Positions 1 to 6,968 are shown, counted from the first letter of the stretch. The stretch: DNA of 64,000 bases from Actinomadura rifamycini DSM 43936 (GCF_000425065.1 NZ_AULB01000003.1:372001-436000), one strand, 5' to 3'. Notes: generated by a model not told the origin, from the sequence alone. A program made the numbers and translations.

Positions 1-348
1 CGGCGAGTCGGTCTTGCACAGGGAGGTCGGCGGTCCTCAAGTGATGCGCAAACAGCTCAATTTCCTGGTGGAGGTGTCGCACTGGGATAACGTCGCACTG
101 CAGATCGCACCCACGGCCTACTATCGCGGTGTCAGCGGATCTTTCGACCTCCTCTCTCAAGCGTCCGGCGAGGAGTTGCTCCACCTGGAGACCTCCAGAG
201 GAGGCATCACGTCGAGCGAGCGAAGCGAAGCGATATCTTAGGGATCGCTACGGCGTTCACGCTCCTGCAGGCGCAAGCGCTGAACGTCAGCGAGTCGCGC
301 GAAACCATACGGAAGGTTGCGTTGGAGCGATGGAACAGCCCACCTTAA
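1..348 (+). pseudogene. XRE-family regulator, DUF5753 C-terminal part, frameshifted (5' end outside window)
   Basis: The window opens inside a gene. One frame reads a DUF5753-like segment (a GGPQVMRKQL stretch, then NFLVEVSHWDNVALQIAP) and hits a stop at 239-241. The expected family C-terminus continues in a different frame, reading roughly TAFTLLQAQALNVSESRETI and ending at 346-348. A single-base indel near 200-245 would join the two. DUF5753 domains form the C-terminus of actinobacterial XRE regulators that usually sit directly before a DUF397 gene, exactly as here (the next gene starts inside this one at 330). Whether the shift is real inactivation or a sequencing error cannot be told from the sequence. 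The HTH part lies left of the window. Confidence 0.7.
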
Positions 349-515
349 AGTGGCGGAAAGCTCGTCAGAGCAACGACCACGGCGGTTCCTGTGTGGAGTT
401 GGCGGGACTAGCGGACGGCGTGGGAGTGCGGGACTCCAAGGACCCGGACGGCCCCAGGCTCGTTCTCAACCGCAGTGCCTTCCGCACGCTCTTGAACGAA
501 CTCAAGCAGCGCTGA
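330..515 (+). CDS. DUF397 domain protein
   Basis: A 61-residue DUF397 protein with the usual order: W-R-K-A, then S-N-(x)-GGSCVELA, then GVGVRDSKDPDGP, then a hydrophobic helix ending LNELKQR. The ATG at 330 sits 19 bases before the end of the upstream DUF5753 gene, the normal overlapping arrangement. DUF397 proteins are small partners or antagonists of XRE/DUF5753 regulators in actinomycete development and antibiotic control; the partner here is frameshifted, so this copy may be orphaned. The C-terminal half is nearly identical to that of the DUF397 gene at 613-936, indicating recent duplication. Confidence 0.85.
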   Translation: MEQPTLKWRKARQSNDHGGSCVELAGLADGVGVRDSKDPDGPRLVLNRSAFRTLLNELKQR

Positions 516-522
516 ACCCACG

Positions 523-544
523 CCCCGGCCGCACCCGGCCGGGG
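523..544 (+). terminator. Hairpin after DUF397 gene
   Basis: Perfect 9-bp inverted repeat CCCCGGCCG / CGGCCGGGG with a 4-base loop, 8 bases after the DUF397 stop codon. There is no long T tract, as is usual for actinomycete terminators. A diverged version of the same sequence follows the second DUF397 gene (about 943-964). Confidence 0.5.
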
Positions 545-612
545 CTCTGGCCCCACCCCCATGTCCCGCTTACGCTCGACTCATCGTCGGCAACTCGCGA
601 GGACGGGCCAGC

Positions 613-936
613 ATGGACCCCATCACCTGGCGCAAAGCCACCCCAAGCAATGAGCACGGCGGCAGTTGCGGCGAAGTCGCCCGCATCTCCCCTGAGCAGT
701 GGCGCGTGTCCCACTACAGCGACGACAAGGGCGGCGCTTGCGTGGAGGTCGCGCGCATCGCCCCCGGCCAGTGGCGTAAGGCTGAGCAGAGCAACGACCA
801 GGGCCACGAGTGCGCGGAGCTGGCAGCGTTGTCGGGCGGCGTGGGCGTACGGGACTCCAAGGACCCGGACGGCCCCAAGCTCGTCCTGAACCGCAACGCC
901 TTCCGCTCCCTCGTGAACGAACTCAAGCAACGCTGA
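613..936 (+). CDS. DUF397 protein with triplicated N-terminal motif
   Basis: A 107-residue protein, against about 60-70 for normal DUF397 proteins. The extra length comes from three copies of a 24-residue unit. Trp at 6, 30 and 54, Cys at 19, 43 and 67 and Glu at 21, 45 and 69 all recur with exactly 24-residue spacing, around the pattern W-R-x-(x)-S-(N/D)-x-x-G-x-x-C-x-E-(V/L)-A. Only one copy of the C-terminal half (VGVRDSKDPDGPKLVLNRNA onward) is present, closely matching the gene at 330-515. ATG at 613; the ribosome site is weak. It may be a multivalent partner of an XRE/DUF5753 regulator; that role is inference. Confidence 0.8.
   Translation: MDPITWRKATPSNEHGGSCGEVARISPEQWRVSHYSDDKGGACVEVARIAPGQWRKAEQSNDQGHECAELAALSGGVGVRDSKDPDGPKLVLNRNAFRSLVNELKQR
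628..843 (+). repeat. Three in-frame 72-bp coding repeats
   Basis: Units 628-699, 700-771 and 772-843 each encode one 24-residue W...C-x-E motif of the DUF397 protein. The units are diverged at DNA level but keep exact length and phase, so the expansion is old enough to have drifted yet is kept in frame. Confidence 0.75.
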
Positions 937-1047
937 GCGTTGGCCCCGGCCGCACTCGGCCGCCGAGGTTAGATCGTTGGCGGCCGTGACGACGGAGGGC
1001 CGGTCGGGTCGCTGAGGGCCCGACCGGCCTCGCACGCAAGGTCGACG

Positions 1048-1689
1048 TCAGCCGCCGTTCGGGCTGTTGTCGACCTTGAAGTTCATCTGGACTTTACCGC
1101 CGTTGACCGACGTCACGGTGGCCGTCACGCCGTACTGCTTGCCGTCCGCGGCGAGCTGGCATCGCACGGTGGCGCCCACCCGGGCCGCGAGGTCCTGACG
1201 GCAGATGAAGGCGTCAGGCTGCTGGCCCACCTGGGCCGCCAGGGCGGCTTTGCCCTGGCGGGCGACCTCCGCCTTGTCCACCGTCCCCGCCCCGCCACCG
1301 GAACTCGGCACATCGGTGGGCTGGACGGGCTGAGTGGAAGGCGCGGCGGACGGGGCGCCCCCGGGAGCGTCGTCGACCTTGAAGCCCATCTTCACGTTGT
1401 CGCCGTCGACCGCGGTCGCGGTCGCCGTCATGCCCAGCTTTCTGCCGTCCACCGTGAGTTCACAGCGTACGGTCGCCCCCACCTCTGCTTTGAGGTCGTC
1501 TTTGCAGGTGACGTCGTCGGGCTCTCGCCCGACCTGCTCCCCCAGAGCCGTTGCGGCTTGCTTGGCGACCTCGTCCTTGCTCACCGCTTCCGAGCCGCCC
1601 ACGCTGAATGAACAGCCTGCGGCGAACAGCGCCGCCAGCATTCCCGCTGCGGCTCGATGGGCCATCCGGCTCCGTGTTGCTTGGCGCAT
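1048..1689 (-). CDS. Lipoprotein with two DUF4333 domains
   Basis: 213 residues. The N-terminus has basic residues, a hydrophobic stretch (AAAGMLAALFAAGCS) and a lipobox Cys, so it is probably an exported lipoprotein. Two homologous DUF4333 domains follow, each with a K/A-x-EVA(K/R)Q helix, a conserved Cys pair (VTCKDDLKAEVGATVRCELT and FICRQDLAARVGATVRCQLA) and a closing K-(V/M)-x-(M/F)-x-FKVD strand, joined by a Pro/Ser/Gly linker. ATG at 1689 was chosen because AGAGGGG lies just upstream and it starts the signal peptide; an in-frame start further upstream would bury the signal. Function of DUF4333 is unknown; these are common surface lipoproteins in actinobacteria. Confidence 0.8.
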   Translation of the reverse strand: MRQATRSRMAHRAAAGMLAALFAAGCSFSVGGSEAVSKDEVAKQAATALGEQVGREPDDVTCKDDLKAEVGATVRCELTVDGRKLGMTATATAVDGDNVKMGFKVDDAPGGAPSAAPSTQPVQPTDVPSSGGGAGTVDKAEVARQGKAALAAQVGQQPDAFICRQDLAARVGATVRCQLAADGKQYGVTATVTSVNGGKVQMNFKVDNSPNGG

Positions 1690-1864
1690 TGGCCCCTCTT
1701 TGCTACTTGTGCGTCGTTTGTCCAGCTTGGACGCGACCGTGGATCCTCCGGTTCCGCGGCGATCTTCACTTCCGTCGCCCCCGTCCCGCCGATCCGGCCT
1801 TCCTCGCAGCGACTCCGCCGCAGCGGTGGCCCTCACCGAAGACGGGGGCCTCCCCGGCGGGCGG

Positions 1865-2836
1865 TCAGTTGATGACGAGCATTCGGATGAGGACCAGGGC
1901 GATGGCGGCGTCGCGCCACAACGGCGATGTCTCCGGTTCGACTCGCAGTACCCACCGGCCCCGTTTCTTGGCGGCGGTGGCGACCGGCCTGCCGGCGGCG
2001 TCGGACAGCCCGAGCGTCAACACGTTGCGGCCCTCGACCGGCCCGGCGAATGCGATGACGGTGCCGGCGCCGTCCAGCAGGCGGTACGCGTGAGCCCGCC
2101 CGGGATCGGTGCGGACCAGGATCGACGGGGCGCCCGACGGGGCCAGCAGCACATGCTCGGGATGCAGGCCACGGTCCGAACGGTGCTCCACATGCATCAG
2201 CGGCCGTCCGGCGGTGTCCGCGATCGTCTCGAACCGGTGCAGGCTTTCCCTCGAGGCCAGTGCGGGCTGCGCGCGGTCCGTGCGGGGACGGCCCGGCAGC
2301 TCCAGGTAACGGTGGCCGGGCGGGGGCTCCGGCCCGATACCGACGGGGACGGCGTACGAGGAGCCGTCGGGGCGGCGCACCCCGTCCCGCGACGAGATTA
2401 CGAAAATGTCGCCCGGTGCGGCCTGCAGGGCCTCGGAGAGTTTCCGGGCGGGCAGCACGTACCTGCGGCGAACCCAGGCGAACACCGTGATCGGGATCAG
2501 TGTCAGGGCCCCGGTCACCACCGGAAGCGGCCACGCGCGGTCCCACCCGTTCGCGTAAGGGCCCATGGGCCCGATGCGCACCGGAACGGTCTCCTCACGC
2601 TGTTCGCCGCTCAGCCCGTAGATCTGGCCCGCACCGCGTTCGCCGTCCCCGGTGCGCCAGGTGCCGTGGCAGGTCACCCCGGTGAACCGCCCCGACCCGT
2701 GCCGCTCGCACCGTTCAACGGTGGCGGAGGCCCGCTCGCCGTACGCGAACGTGTACGCGTAAACGGCCGGCCAGAAACCCCACACGGCGAAGACGGCGAC
2801 GAGGGAACAGGTGAAGAGATGGCGGCGCATGGCCAT
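1865..2836 (-). CDS. Membrane protein of unknown function
   Basis: 323 residues. The first 30 residues are a membrane segment (LVAVFAVWGFWPAVYAYTFA), followed by a short extracytoplasmic part with two Cys (CERHGSGRFTGVTC) and a second membrane segment at about 108-125 (VVTGALTLIPITVFAWV). The long C-terminal part looks soluble and beta-rich, and the end (DAAIALVLIRMLVIN) is again hydrophobic. I do not recognise the family. Starts at 2836 and 2830 are both possible, neither with a clear ribosome site. The neighbours give no functional hint. Confidence 0.65.
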   Translation of the reverse strand: MAMRRHLFTCSLVAVFAVWGFWPAVYAYTFAYGERASATVERCERHGSGRFTGVTCHGTWRTGDGERGAGQIYGLSGEQREETVPVRIGPMGPYANGWDRAWPLPVVTGALTLIPITVFAWVRRRYVLPARKLSEALQAAPGDIFVISSRDGVRRPDGSSYAVPVGIGPEPPPGHRYLELPGRPRTDRAQPALASRESLHRFETIADTAGRPLMHVEHRSDRGLHPEHVLLAPSGAPSILVRTDPGRAHAYRLLDGAGTVIAFAGPVEGRNVLTLGLSDAAGRPVATAAKKRGRWVLRVEPETSPLWRDAAIALVLIRMLVIN

Positions 2837-3318
2837 CTGACGTGGTCAAAGGGGTGTGGGTTCACCGGAGTATGCGGGGAGGGAGGGCCGTTCTGGGCGC
2901 GGTGGCGTAGGACGGAGGTCCTCGCCCGCGCCGCCGACCTGATCCTCGACCGGTAGGGGCCGCGGGCATATGTCGCCGACGGTCCGGTGGGGCCGTTGTC
3001 GGTTCTTCACGTTTTCCCGGACGGCCCGTCGCCGGTTCGGTCGCCGATCTGCACTGGTCGATCCGGGCGTCCGCCGCGGATACGGCGGGGTATTGACCGC
3101 CGCCGGGGGCCCGGATTAGCGTCCCGAGAAACCGATAGGAAAGTTTCCTATCCACTGGAGATCCGATGGCCCGCTCCCCTCCGCCGCCGGTGGACGCGGC
3201 CGCGCCCGATCGGACGCCGCGGCCCGCACCGTCGGTCACGTCCCCGCCCCGCGCCACGGCGCTCCCAACCTCCGTGACGCGGCGGAAAGCCACCCCTCGC
3301 AAGACAAGGACCCCCCGC
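2837..3318. other. 482-bp intergenic region and LPMO leader
   Basis: No convincing gene. It holds the divergent promoter area of the membrane protein and the LPMO gene, including the 19-bp palindrome at 3134-3152. An in-frame ATG at 3166 would add 51 Pro/Arg-rich residues in front of the LPMO signal peptide and is rejected as start, so the LPMO transcript probably has a leader of about 150 bases. Confidence 0.5.
3134..3152. promoter_or_regulatory. 19-bp palindromic operator candidate upstream of LPMO
   Basis: Perfect inverted repeat GATAGGAAA-G-TTTCCTATC with 9-bp arms around one central base, 167 bases before the LPMO start. From memory, similar GGAAA(G/C)TTTCC palindromes precede secreted hydrolase genes in other actinomycetes. 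Its GAAA-N-TTTC core is also the core of the palindrome before the alpha-glucoside operon at 56356-56380, which suggests a LacI-type repressor; the regulator itself is unknown. Confidence 0.6.
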
Positions 3319-3837
3319 ATGAAGAAATCGACACGCAGGTTCACGGCCGTCGCGGCCGGGATCGGCATCGCCCCGCTCGTCGCGGTCGTCCCGGCGAGTT
3401 CGGCGTTCGCCCACGGCTACGTCTCCGCCCCGATGAGCCGCCAGGCGCAGTGCGCGGCCGGGATCGTCGACTGCGGCCCCATCAAGTGGGAGCCGCAGAG
3501 CGTCGAAGGGCCGAAGGGGCTGCGCAGCTGCAGCGGCGGCAACGCGCGCTTCGCCGAACTCGACGACGACGGCAGGCCGTGGCAGGCCGCGAGCGTCGGC
3601 CGCACGACCACGTTCACCTGGACGTTCACCGCGCGGCACCGCACCTCGACCTACGAGTACTACGTCGGCGGACGGCGGGTCGCGGTCGTCGACGGCCACG
3701 GTCAGCAGCCGCCCGCCACCGTGACCCACACGGTCGACCTCGGCGGCGTGAGCGGACGGCAGAAGGTGCTCGCGGTGTGGAACGTCGCCGACACCGCCAA
3801 CGCCTTCTACGCCTGCATCGACGTGAACGTGCGGTGA
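3319..3837 (+). CDS. Secreted lytic polysaccharide monooxygenase (AA10)
   Basis: 172 residues, the size of a single-domain AA10 enzyme. A Sec signal ends at about A31, so the mature protein begins HGYVSAP, with the N-terminal His that starts the copper histidine brace. The second brace His is H107 (TARHRTSTYEYY) and the axial Phe is F163 (ANAFYACID). Cysteines around C45/C52/C71/C165 could form the usual disulfides. AA10 enzymes cleave chitin or cellulose oxidatively; the substrate cannot be decided here, and no separate carbohydrate-binding domain is present. ATG 3319 has AAGGA 8 bases upstream. A palindrome about 170 bases upstream probably controls it. Confidence 0.92.
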   Translation: MKKSTRRFTAVAAGIGIAPLVAVVPASSAFAHGYVSAPMSRQAQCAAGIVDCGPIKWEPQSVEGPKGLRSCSGGNARFAELDDDGRPWQAASVGRTTTFTWTFTARHRTSTYEYYVGGRRVAVVDGHGQQPPATVTHTVDLGGVSGRQKVLAVWNVADTANAFYACIDVNVR

Positions 3838-3842
3838 CGCCC

Positions 3843-3879
3843 GGTTCCGGCGCCCGGTGGGCGACCGGGCGCCGGAGCC
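3843..3879 (+). terminator. Hairpin after LPMO gene
   Basis: 16-base arms (GGTTCCGGCGCCCGGT and ACCGGGCGCCGGAGCC, one mismatch) around a 5-base loop, starting 5 bases after the LPMO stop codon. A strong GC hairpin without T tract, typical for this genome. Confidence 0.65.
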
Positions 3880-3955
3880 CGCGGAACCACGCACCGGCGG
3901 CCGTCCGCAGGGAAAGAGATTGCGTGCGGGGAATCGGCTGGGGTAAGCACGGCTC

Positions 3956-4330
3956 ATGGCCTGCCGCATCACAGAACTCGTGTTGGACTGCCGCGACCCC
4001 GAGGAACTCGCCCGATTCTGGTGCGAGGTGCTCGGCTACGTGGAGCTGGACAAGGAGGACGGCGTCATCGAGATCGGCCCGCCGGAGGGAACCGGCGACC
4101 GACTGCCCACCCTGGTCCTGAGCCGCAGCGACGATCCCCGCAGGGGCAAGCTGCCGCTGCACCTCGACGTCAACGCCACCGACCGCGACCAGGACGCCGA
4201 ACTCGAACGCCTCCTCGCCGTCGGCGCGCGGCACGCCGACGTCGGCCAGACCGGCGACGAGTCGTGGCACGTCCTCGCGGACCCGGAGGGGAACGAGTTC
4301 TGCCTGCTCCGGCGCCGCGTCGACGGGTAG
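3956..4330 (+). CDS. VOC-family (glyoxalase-like) protein
   Basis: 124 residues in a beta-alpha-beta-beta-beta vicinal-oxygen-chelate fold. It opens ITELVLDCRDPEELARFWCEVLGY, has a central PLHLDVNATD strand, and closes with the typical VLADPEGNEFCLL. These match the Glyoxalase_6 type proteins abundant in actinomycetes, most of unknown substrate. Candidate metal ligands are sparse (H in PLHLDV, E in GNEF), so an enzymatic role is not assured. ATG 3956; it lies alone, after the LPMO terminator and before a broken ABC gene. Confidence 0.8.
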   Translation: MACRITELVLDCRDPEELARFWCEVLGYVELDKEDGVIEIGPPEGTGDRLPTLVLSRSDDPRRGKLPLHLDVNATDRDQDAELERLLAVGARHADVGQTGDESWHVLADPEGNEFCLLRRRVDG

Positions 4331-4439
4331 CGCGACCGATCGTCGGGCGGGCGTCCACCGATCGGCGGACGCGCGGATCCACCGTCGCGGCCGCCTCGCG
4401 GGCGATCCCGGCAGCCGCGCCCGGCGCGATGCTCGGGGC

Positions 4440-4598
4440 ATGGAACCACGACGGCCCGCCGCGCTCACCGCCACCGGCCTCCGCAAAGCGTTCGGCGACC
4501 ACGTCGCGGTCGACGACGTCGACCTGACGGTGCCCGCCGGATCGTTCTACGGCCTGGTCGGCCCGAACGGCGCGGGCAAGACTGTCGCCGGATTGTGA
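4440..4598 (+). pseudogene. ABC transporter ATPase, truncated after Walker A
   Basis: The first 52 codons read as a normal ABC-2 type ATPase N-terminus: ATGLRKAFGDHVAVDDVDL, then [18 protein letters not shown] with a complete Walker A. Right after GKT the family sequence stops (VAGL, then TGA at 4596-4598). Signature motif, Walker B and the rest (about 200-250 residues) are absent from the whole region to 6.2 kb. The break coincides with unrelated sequence that runs to a second gene fragment at 6118, so it looks like an insertion/deletion event and not a point mutation. It is not a copy of the intact ATPase at 16631-17623. Confidence 0.8.
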
Positions 4599-4650
4599 CA
4601 CTTCTTCCTGCTCGGCGGGGGTTTCTCCCGGCGAGGGCTTAACCCTACGG
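4583..4650 (-). mobile_element. Possible IS200/IS605 (TnpB-type) right-end remnant
   Basis: Read on the minus strand, an imperfect hairpin (CTCGCCGGG / CCCCGCCGAG, plus-strand 4611-4635) is followed by AGGAAGAAGTGTCAC. IS605-type right ends commonly end in a GC hairpin followed by GAGGAAGTCA-like sequence. It sits exactly at the point where the ABC ATPase is cut. No tnpA or tnpB reading frame survives, so this is a weak, pattern-based call; a chance hairpin is possible. Confidence 0.3.
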
Positions 4651-5088
4651 GGCGCGACTGCGCGGTGACTGAGGGGCGGTCTGCTAGCCTCGCTCGGCTC
4701 CGGGCGCCGCTTGCGGCTGCCCGCCGACCGCCCGGGAGCAGACCGCCTAGGAGTCCTCGGACAGCGCCGTGCAGTCGCGCCCCGAGCGCACGCTGAGCCA
4801 CAGAATCCCCGACCACGCGCCTAGAGCAGTCCGCGGGACGGTCGTCACCCGGCTGGACATGATCGCACGTAGTTTGCAAGCAGAGCCCTACGCCGGAGGC
4901 GGGTCGTTATAAGGGGTGGGGGTCGGGGTTGGGTGGGAATCAAAACATCAGCGTGGCGCACGTGGCGAGCCACGCACCCCTGCGATGAGCGGGCGTTCAG
5001 GTGGGGCGCTTGCTCCGCTTGCCTCCTGTCTTGATCGGTTATGACCGGGTGTGGTCGGGGGCTGGCGGCACACGGGAACGGGGTGCGA
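4599..5088. other. Non-coding stretch of the insertion scar
   Basis: About 490 bases between the truncated ATPase and the next credible gene. Open frames here lack recognisable motifs. It contains the possible IS end, an inverted repeat around 4676-4751 (GGGGCGGTCTGCTAG with CTAGGAGTCC and GAGCAGACCGCC nearby) and a G-rich run at 4910-4940 (GGGGTGGGGGTCGGGGTTGG). Base composition is visibly less GC-rich than the flanks. I cannot assign a function. Confidence 0.45.
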
Positions 5089-5463
5089 ATGGGCGAGGTG
5101 CGGGTGACCTTCAACGGTCCTCAGCGGTTCGACGCGGTGACGGTCACCGAGATGACGGTTCAGGCCGATCAACTGGTGTCGCTGCATCGCGGTCAGCAGG
5201 TGCTGAATGTGACGGCGGAATCGGTGCGGACGCTGGAGACCGGGGATGGTGCGGGCGGGCGGCTGGAGCGGCTGCGGACCAAGCATCCCAATCACGGCAA
5301 GCCGTGGACGGCGGACGAAGACGCGCAATTGACGGCGCGTTTTCGTGCTGGTGCGCGTCCGGCGGAGCTGGCGGAGGAGTTCGGGCGTAGTCGCGGGGCG
5401 GTGCGGTCGGCACTGCTGCGGCTGGGCTTGGTGGAGCGGGCTGCTCCTGAGCGGCCGGTCTAA
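5089..5463 (+). CDS. Small DNA-binding-like protein with Myb/SANT-type C-terminal HTH
   Basis: 124 residues from ATG 5089. The N-terminal half (VRVTFNGPQRFDAVTVTEMT onward) looks beta-rich. The C-terminal half starts HPNHGKPWTADEDAQL, a W-T-x-x-E-D opening like Myb/SANT helices, and continues with a clear helix-turn-helix (PAELAEEFGRSRGAVRSALL). Proteins with this C-terminal module occur scattered in actinomycetes and probably bind DNA. It lies inside the scar between two broken genes, so it is probably cargo of the acquired segment. A GTG/ATG start up to 16 codons upstream is possible. Confidence 0.6.
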   Translation: MGEVRVTFNGPQRFDAVTVTEMTVQADQLVSLHRGQQVLNVTAESVRTLETGDGAGGRLERLRTKHPNHGKPWTADEDAQLTARFRAGARPAELAEEFGRSRGAVRSALLRLGLVERAAPERPV

Positions 5464-5518
5464 TGCGGTCTTGGTCGTTTCGGGAGGGGTCCCGCAGCGA
5501 GATGAATATGCTTCCGCC

Positions 5519-5881
5519 ATGTCGTCGCCGGACAAAAAACTCAGGCCGCCGCCCAGCGTGATCGCTGTCGTGGTGATCTTTTCGATTCCCGCCGCTCTGA
5601 TCTTCGTCTTTATAGTCGCGATGGTGGTTTTCGCGATTATCGACCGAGAGCCGGGTGTGCTGTTGTTCGCTGTGATGGGGCTCGTCGTGGGGCTCTTTCC
5701 GGGGATGGTGGCGCATGGGCTCTGGCGGGGCTACCGGGGTTCTAGGACATGGGCACTGGTTGTGGGCGTGTTGAGTGTGCCGCTGGGGATCGCGATCCTG
5801 CTGCTGATGACGACCAGGCCAGCAAAGGAGTGGTTCGGTCTGCCGACGTCGACGGATGTGCGCTTCCCGCAGAGTGATTAG
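5519..5881 (+). CDS. Small membrane protein of unknown function
   Basis: 120 residues: a short polar N-terminus (SSPDKKLRPPP), then membrane segments at about 14-40 (VIAVVVIFSIPAALIFVFIV), 46-66 (GVLLFAVMGLVVGLFPGMVA) and 78-96 (WALVVGVLSVPLGIAILLLM), and a short tail. No family recognised. Start ATG 5519 was chosen because it gives a compact N-terminus; the upstream open frame has no motif. It follows the DNA-binding-like gene by 55 bases on the same strand inside the scar segment. Confidence 0.55.
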   Translation: MSSPDKKLRPPPSVIAVVVIFSIPAALIFVFIVAMVVFAIIDREPGVLLFAVMGLVVGLFPGMVAHGLWRGYRGSRTWALVVGVLSVPLGIAILLLMTTRPAKEWFGLPTSTDVRFPQSD

Positions 5882-6117
5882 CCAGGCGTGGTGTAGGGGT
5901 GCTGAGCACCTGGCGCTCGCATCCTGTCTGCGGGCTGATCATGACCTCGGCGTAAGCGCGGCTGCCGGTCGCGTAACTCGCGCGGTTCGCTGATGAGGAG
6001 CGGGCCGGGGTGCGCTGGGTGCGCGTGGCGGCGGGCGGGTCGGCGGGAGGGTCGTCACGGCGTCGGAGGGCCGACCGAGTGGGGTAGGGGCCCCGCTCGG
6101 TTCGTGCCCGTCCGTGC

Positions 6118-6192
6118 ATCTACGACAAGCTCGGCGTGCGCGACCGCGCCGCCGCCGTCGGCGAGGCGTACCGCCGCGGCCTGCTCGGCTGA
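6118..6192 (+). pseudogene. C-terminal remnant of a LuxR-type regulator
   Basis: 24 codons read IYDKLGVRDRAAAVGEAYRR then GLLG and stop at 6190-6192. This is the end of a NarL/LuxR-family HTH domain (the second half of the recognition helix region plus the C-terminal helix). Nothing upstream in any frame supplies the rest of the domain, so the 5' part has been replaced. It marks the right border of the event that also removed most of the ABC ATPase at 4440-4598. Confidence 0.7.
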
Positions 6193-6207
6193 CGCGCCGG
6201 CGCGTCA
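6190..6207 (+). terminator. 18-bp palindrome at the end of the LuxR remnant
   Basis: TGACGCGCCGGCGCGTCA is a perfect palindrome that starts with the stop codon of the LuxR remnant. It could have served as that gene's terminator or could be a protein site; there is no loop outside the stem. Confidence 0.35.
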
Positions 6208-6305
6208 GCCGTCGAGCGGCCCGCGGCTCGGCGGTGTGCCGGTCCGGGCGTCCGCCGGGGCTCGTCAGGAAAGCGACGGCGGCCGCGCGCCGCTGCGGGG
6301 CGCGG

Positions 6306-6968
6306 TCACCGGCGGCTCACCATCGCGTTGATCCAGACGGGCGCGTAGGGGGACGTGCAGCCCGGGGAGGTCGGGTAGTCCTTGAGCACCTCCAGGCGCT
6401 CGCCGATGCCGATCGCGCGGGCGCGGTGCTCGGCGTGCTCGATGCCGATGTGGCTCAGGCACTCGTTCATCGCCCACTGCAGGCGCTCCGGGGCGTCCTT
6501 CATCTCCGCCTCGATGACGTCGAGCAGGCCGGGCAGGTCGAGGCCCTCCGGCTTCTTCCGGACGCGCTCGCCGGTCAGCGCCCACCCGGCGCTCGCGACG
6601 ACGGGGTCCGGGTCGGCGAGCCAGGCCGGGCGCAGCTCCTCCGCGTGCCGGCTCTTCTTCACGACGTAGTTCACGAGCCAGTCGTGCACCTTCGGGGTGC
6701 GCGCCTCGCGCAGCATGGCGTCCAGCTCGGCGCGCTCGAACGCCTTGGGGCGGCAGACCAGCAGCGCCAGCAACCGCGCCGCCGTGTCGCCCGTCGCCCA
6801 GAGTCCGCGCGCGAGATCCTGCTGCGACTTCACCCGCTTCGCGATGGCGCGCAGCGCGCCCAGGTTCACGCCGTGATCGTCGCCGTGCCGCTCGTTCACC
6901 GCGCGGATCCTCGGGTCCTCGAGCGCGGCCAGCTCGGCCATCACCCCGGTCAGCGTCGCCTCGGCCAC
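6306..6968 (-). CDS. AlkD-like DNA alkylation repair protein
   Basis: 220 residues of the HEAT-repeat DNA alkylation repair family. Visible features are GVNLGALRAIAKRVKSQQDL near the N-terminus, helix pairs such as LWATGDTAARLLALLVCRPK, KVHDWLVNYVVKKSRHAEEL and WALTGERVRK, and the closing SPGCTSPYAPVWINAMVSRR. The family removes alkylated bases such as N3- and N7-alkylpurines, though many members are uncharacterised. GTG at 6968 is preceded by GGGAGG at good distance; the open frame extends further upstream but without family sequence. It stands alone, after the scar and divergent from a TetR gene. Confidence 0.85.
   Translation of the reverse strand: MAEATLTGVMAELAALEDPRIRAVNERHGDDHGVNLGALRAIAKRVKSQQDLARGLWATGDTAARLLALLVCRPKAFERAELDAMLREARTPKVHDWLVNYVVKKSRHAEELRPAWLADPDPVVASAGWALTGERVRKKPEGLDLPGLLDVIEAEMKDAPERLQWAMNECLSHIGIEHAEHRARAIGIGERLEVLKDYPTSPGCTSPYAPVWINAMVSRR

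Noticed and set aside
3166..3318. N-terminal extension of the LPMO from ATG 3166 (GGAG upstream)
   Set aside because: It would put 51 Pro/Arg-rich residues before a complete signal peptide; ATG 3319 has its own AAGGA and gives a normal AA10 precursor.
4547..4879. Minus-strand frame as a TnpB C-terminus at the scar
   Set aside because: No zinc-finger Cys pattern or RuvC motif; its end is the mirror of the ATPase Walker A region.
4910..4940. G-rich run as G-quadruplex element
   Set aside because: Four G tracts exist, but in a genome this GC-rich it is weak evidence and no gene is placed to use it.
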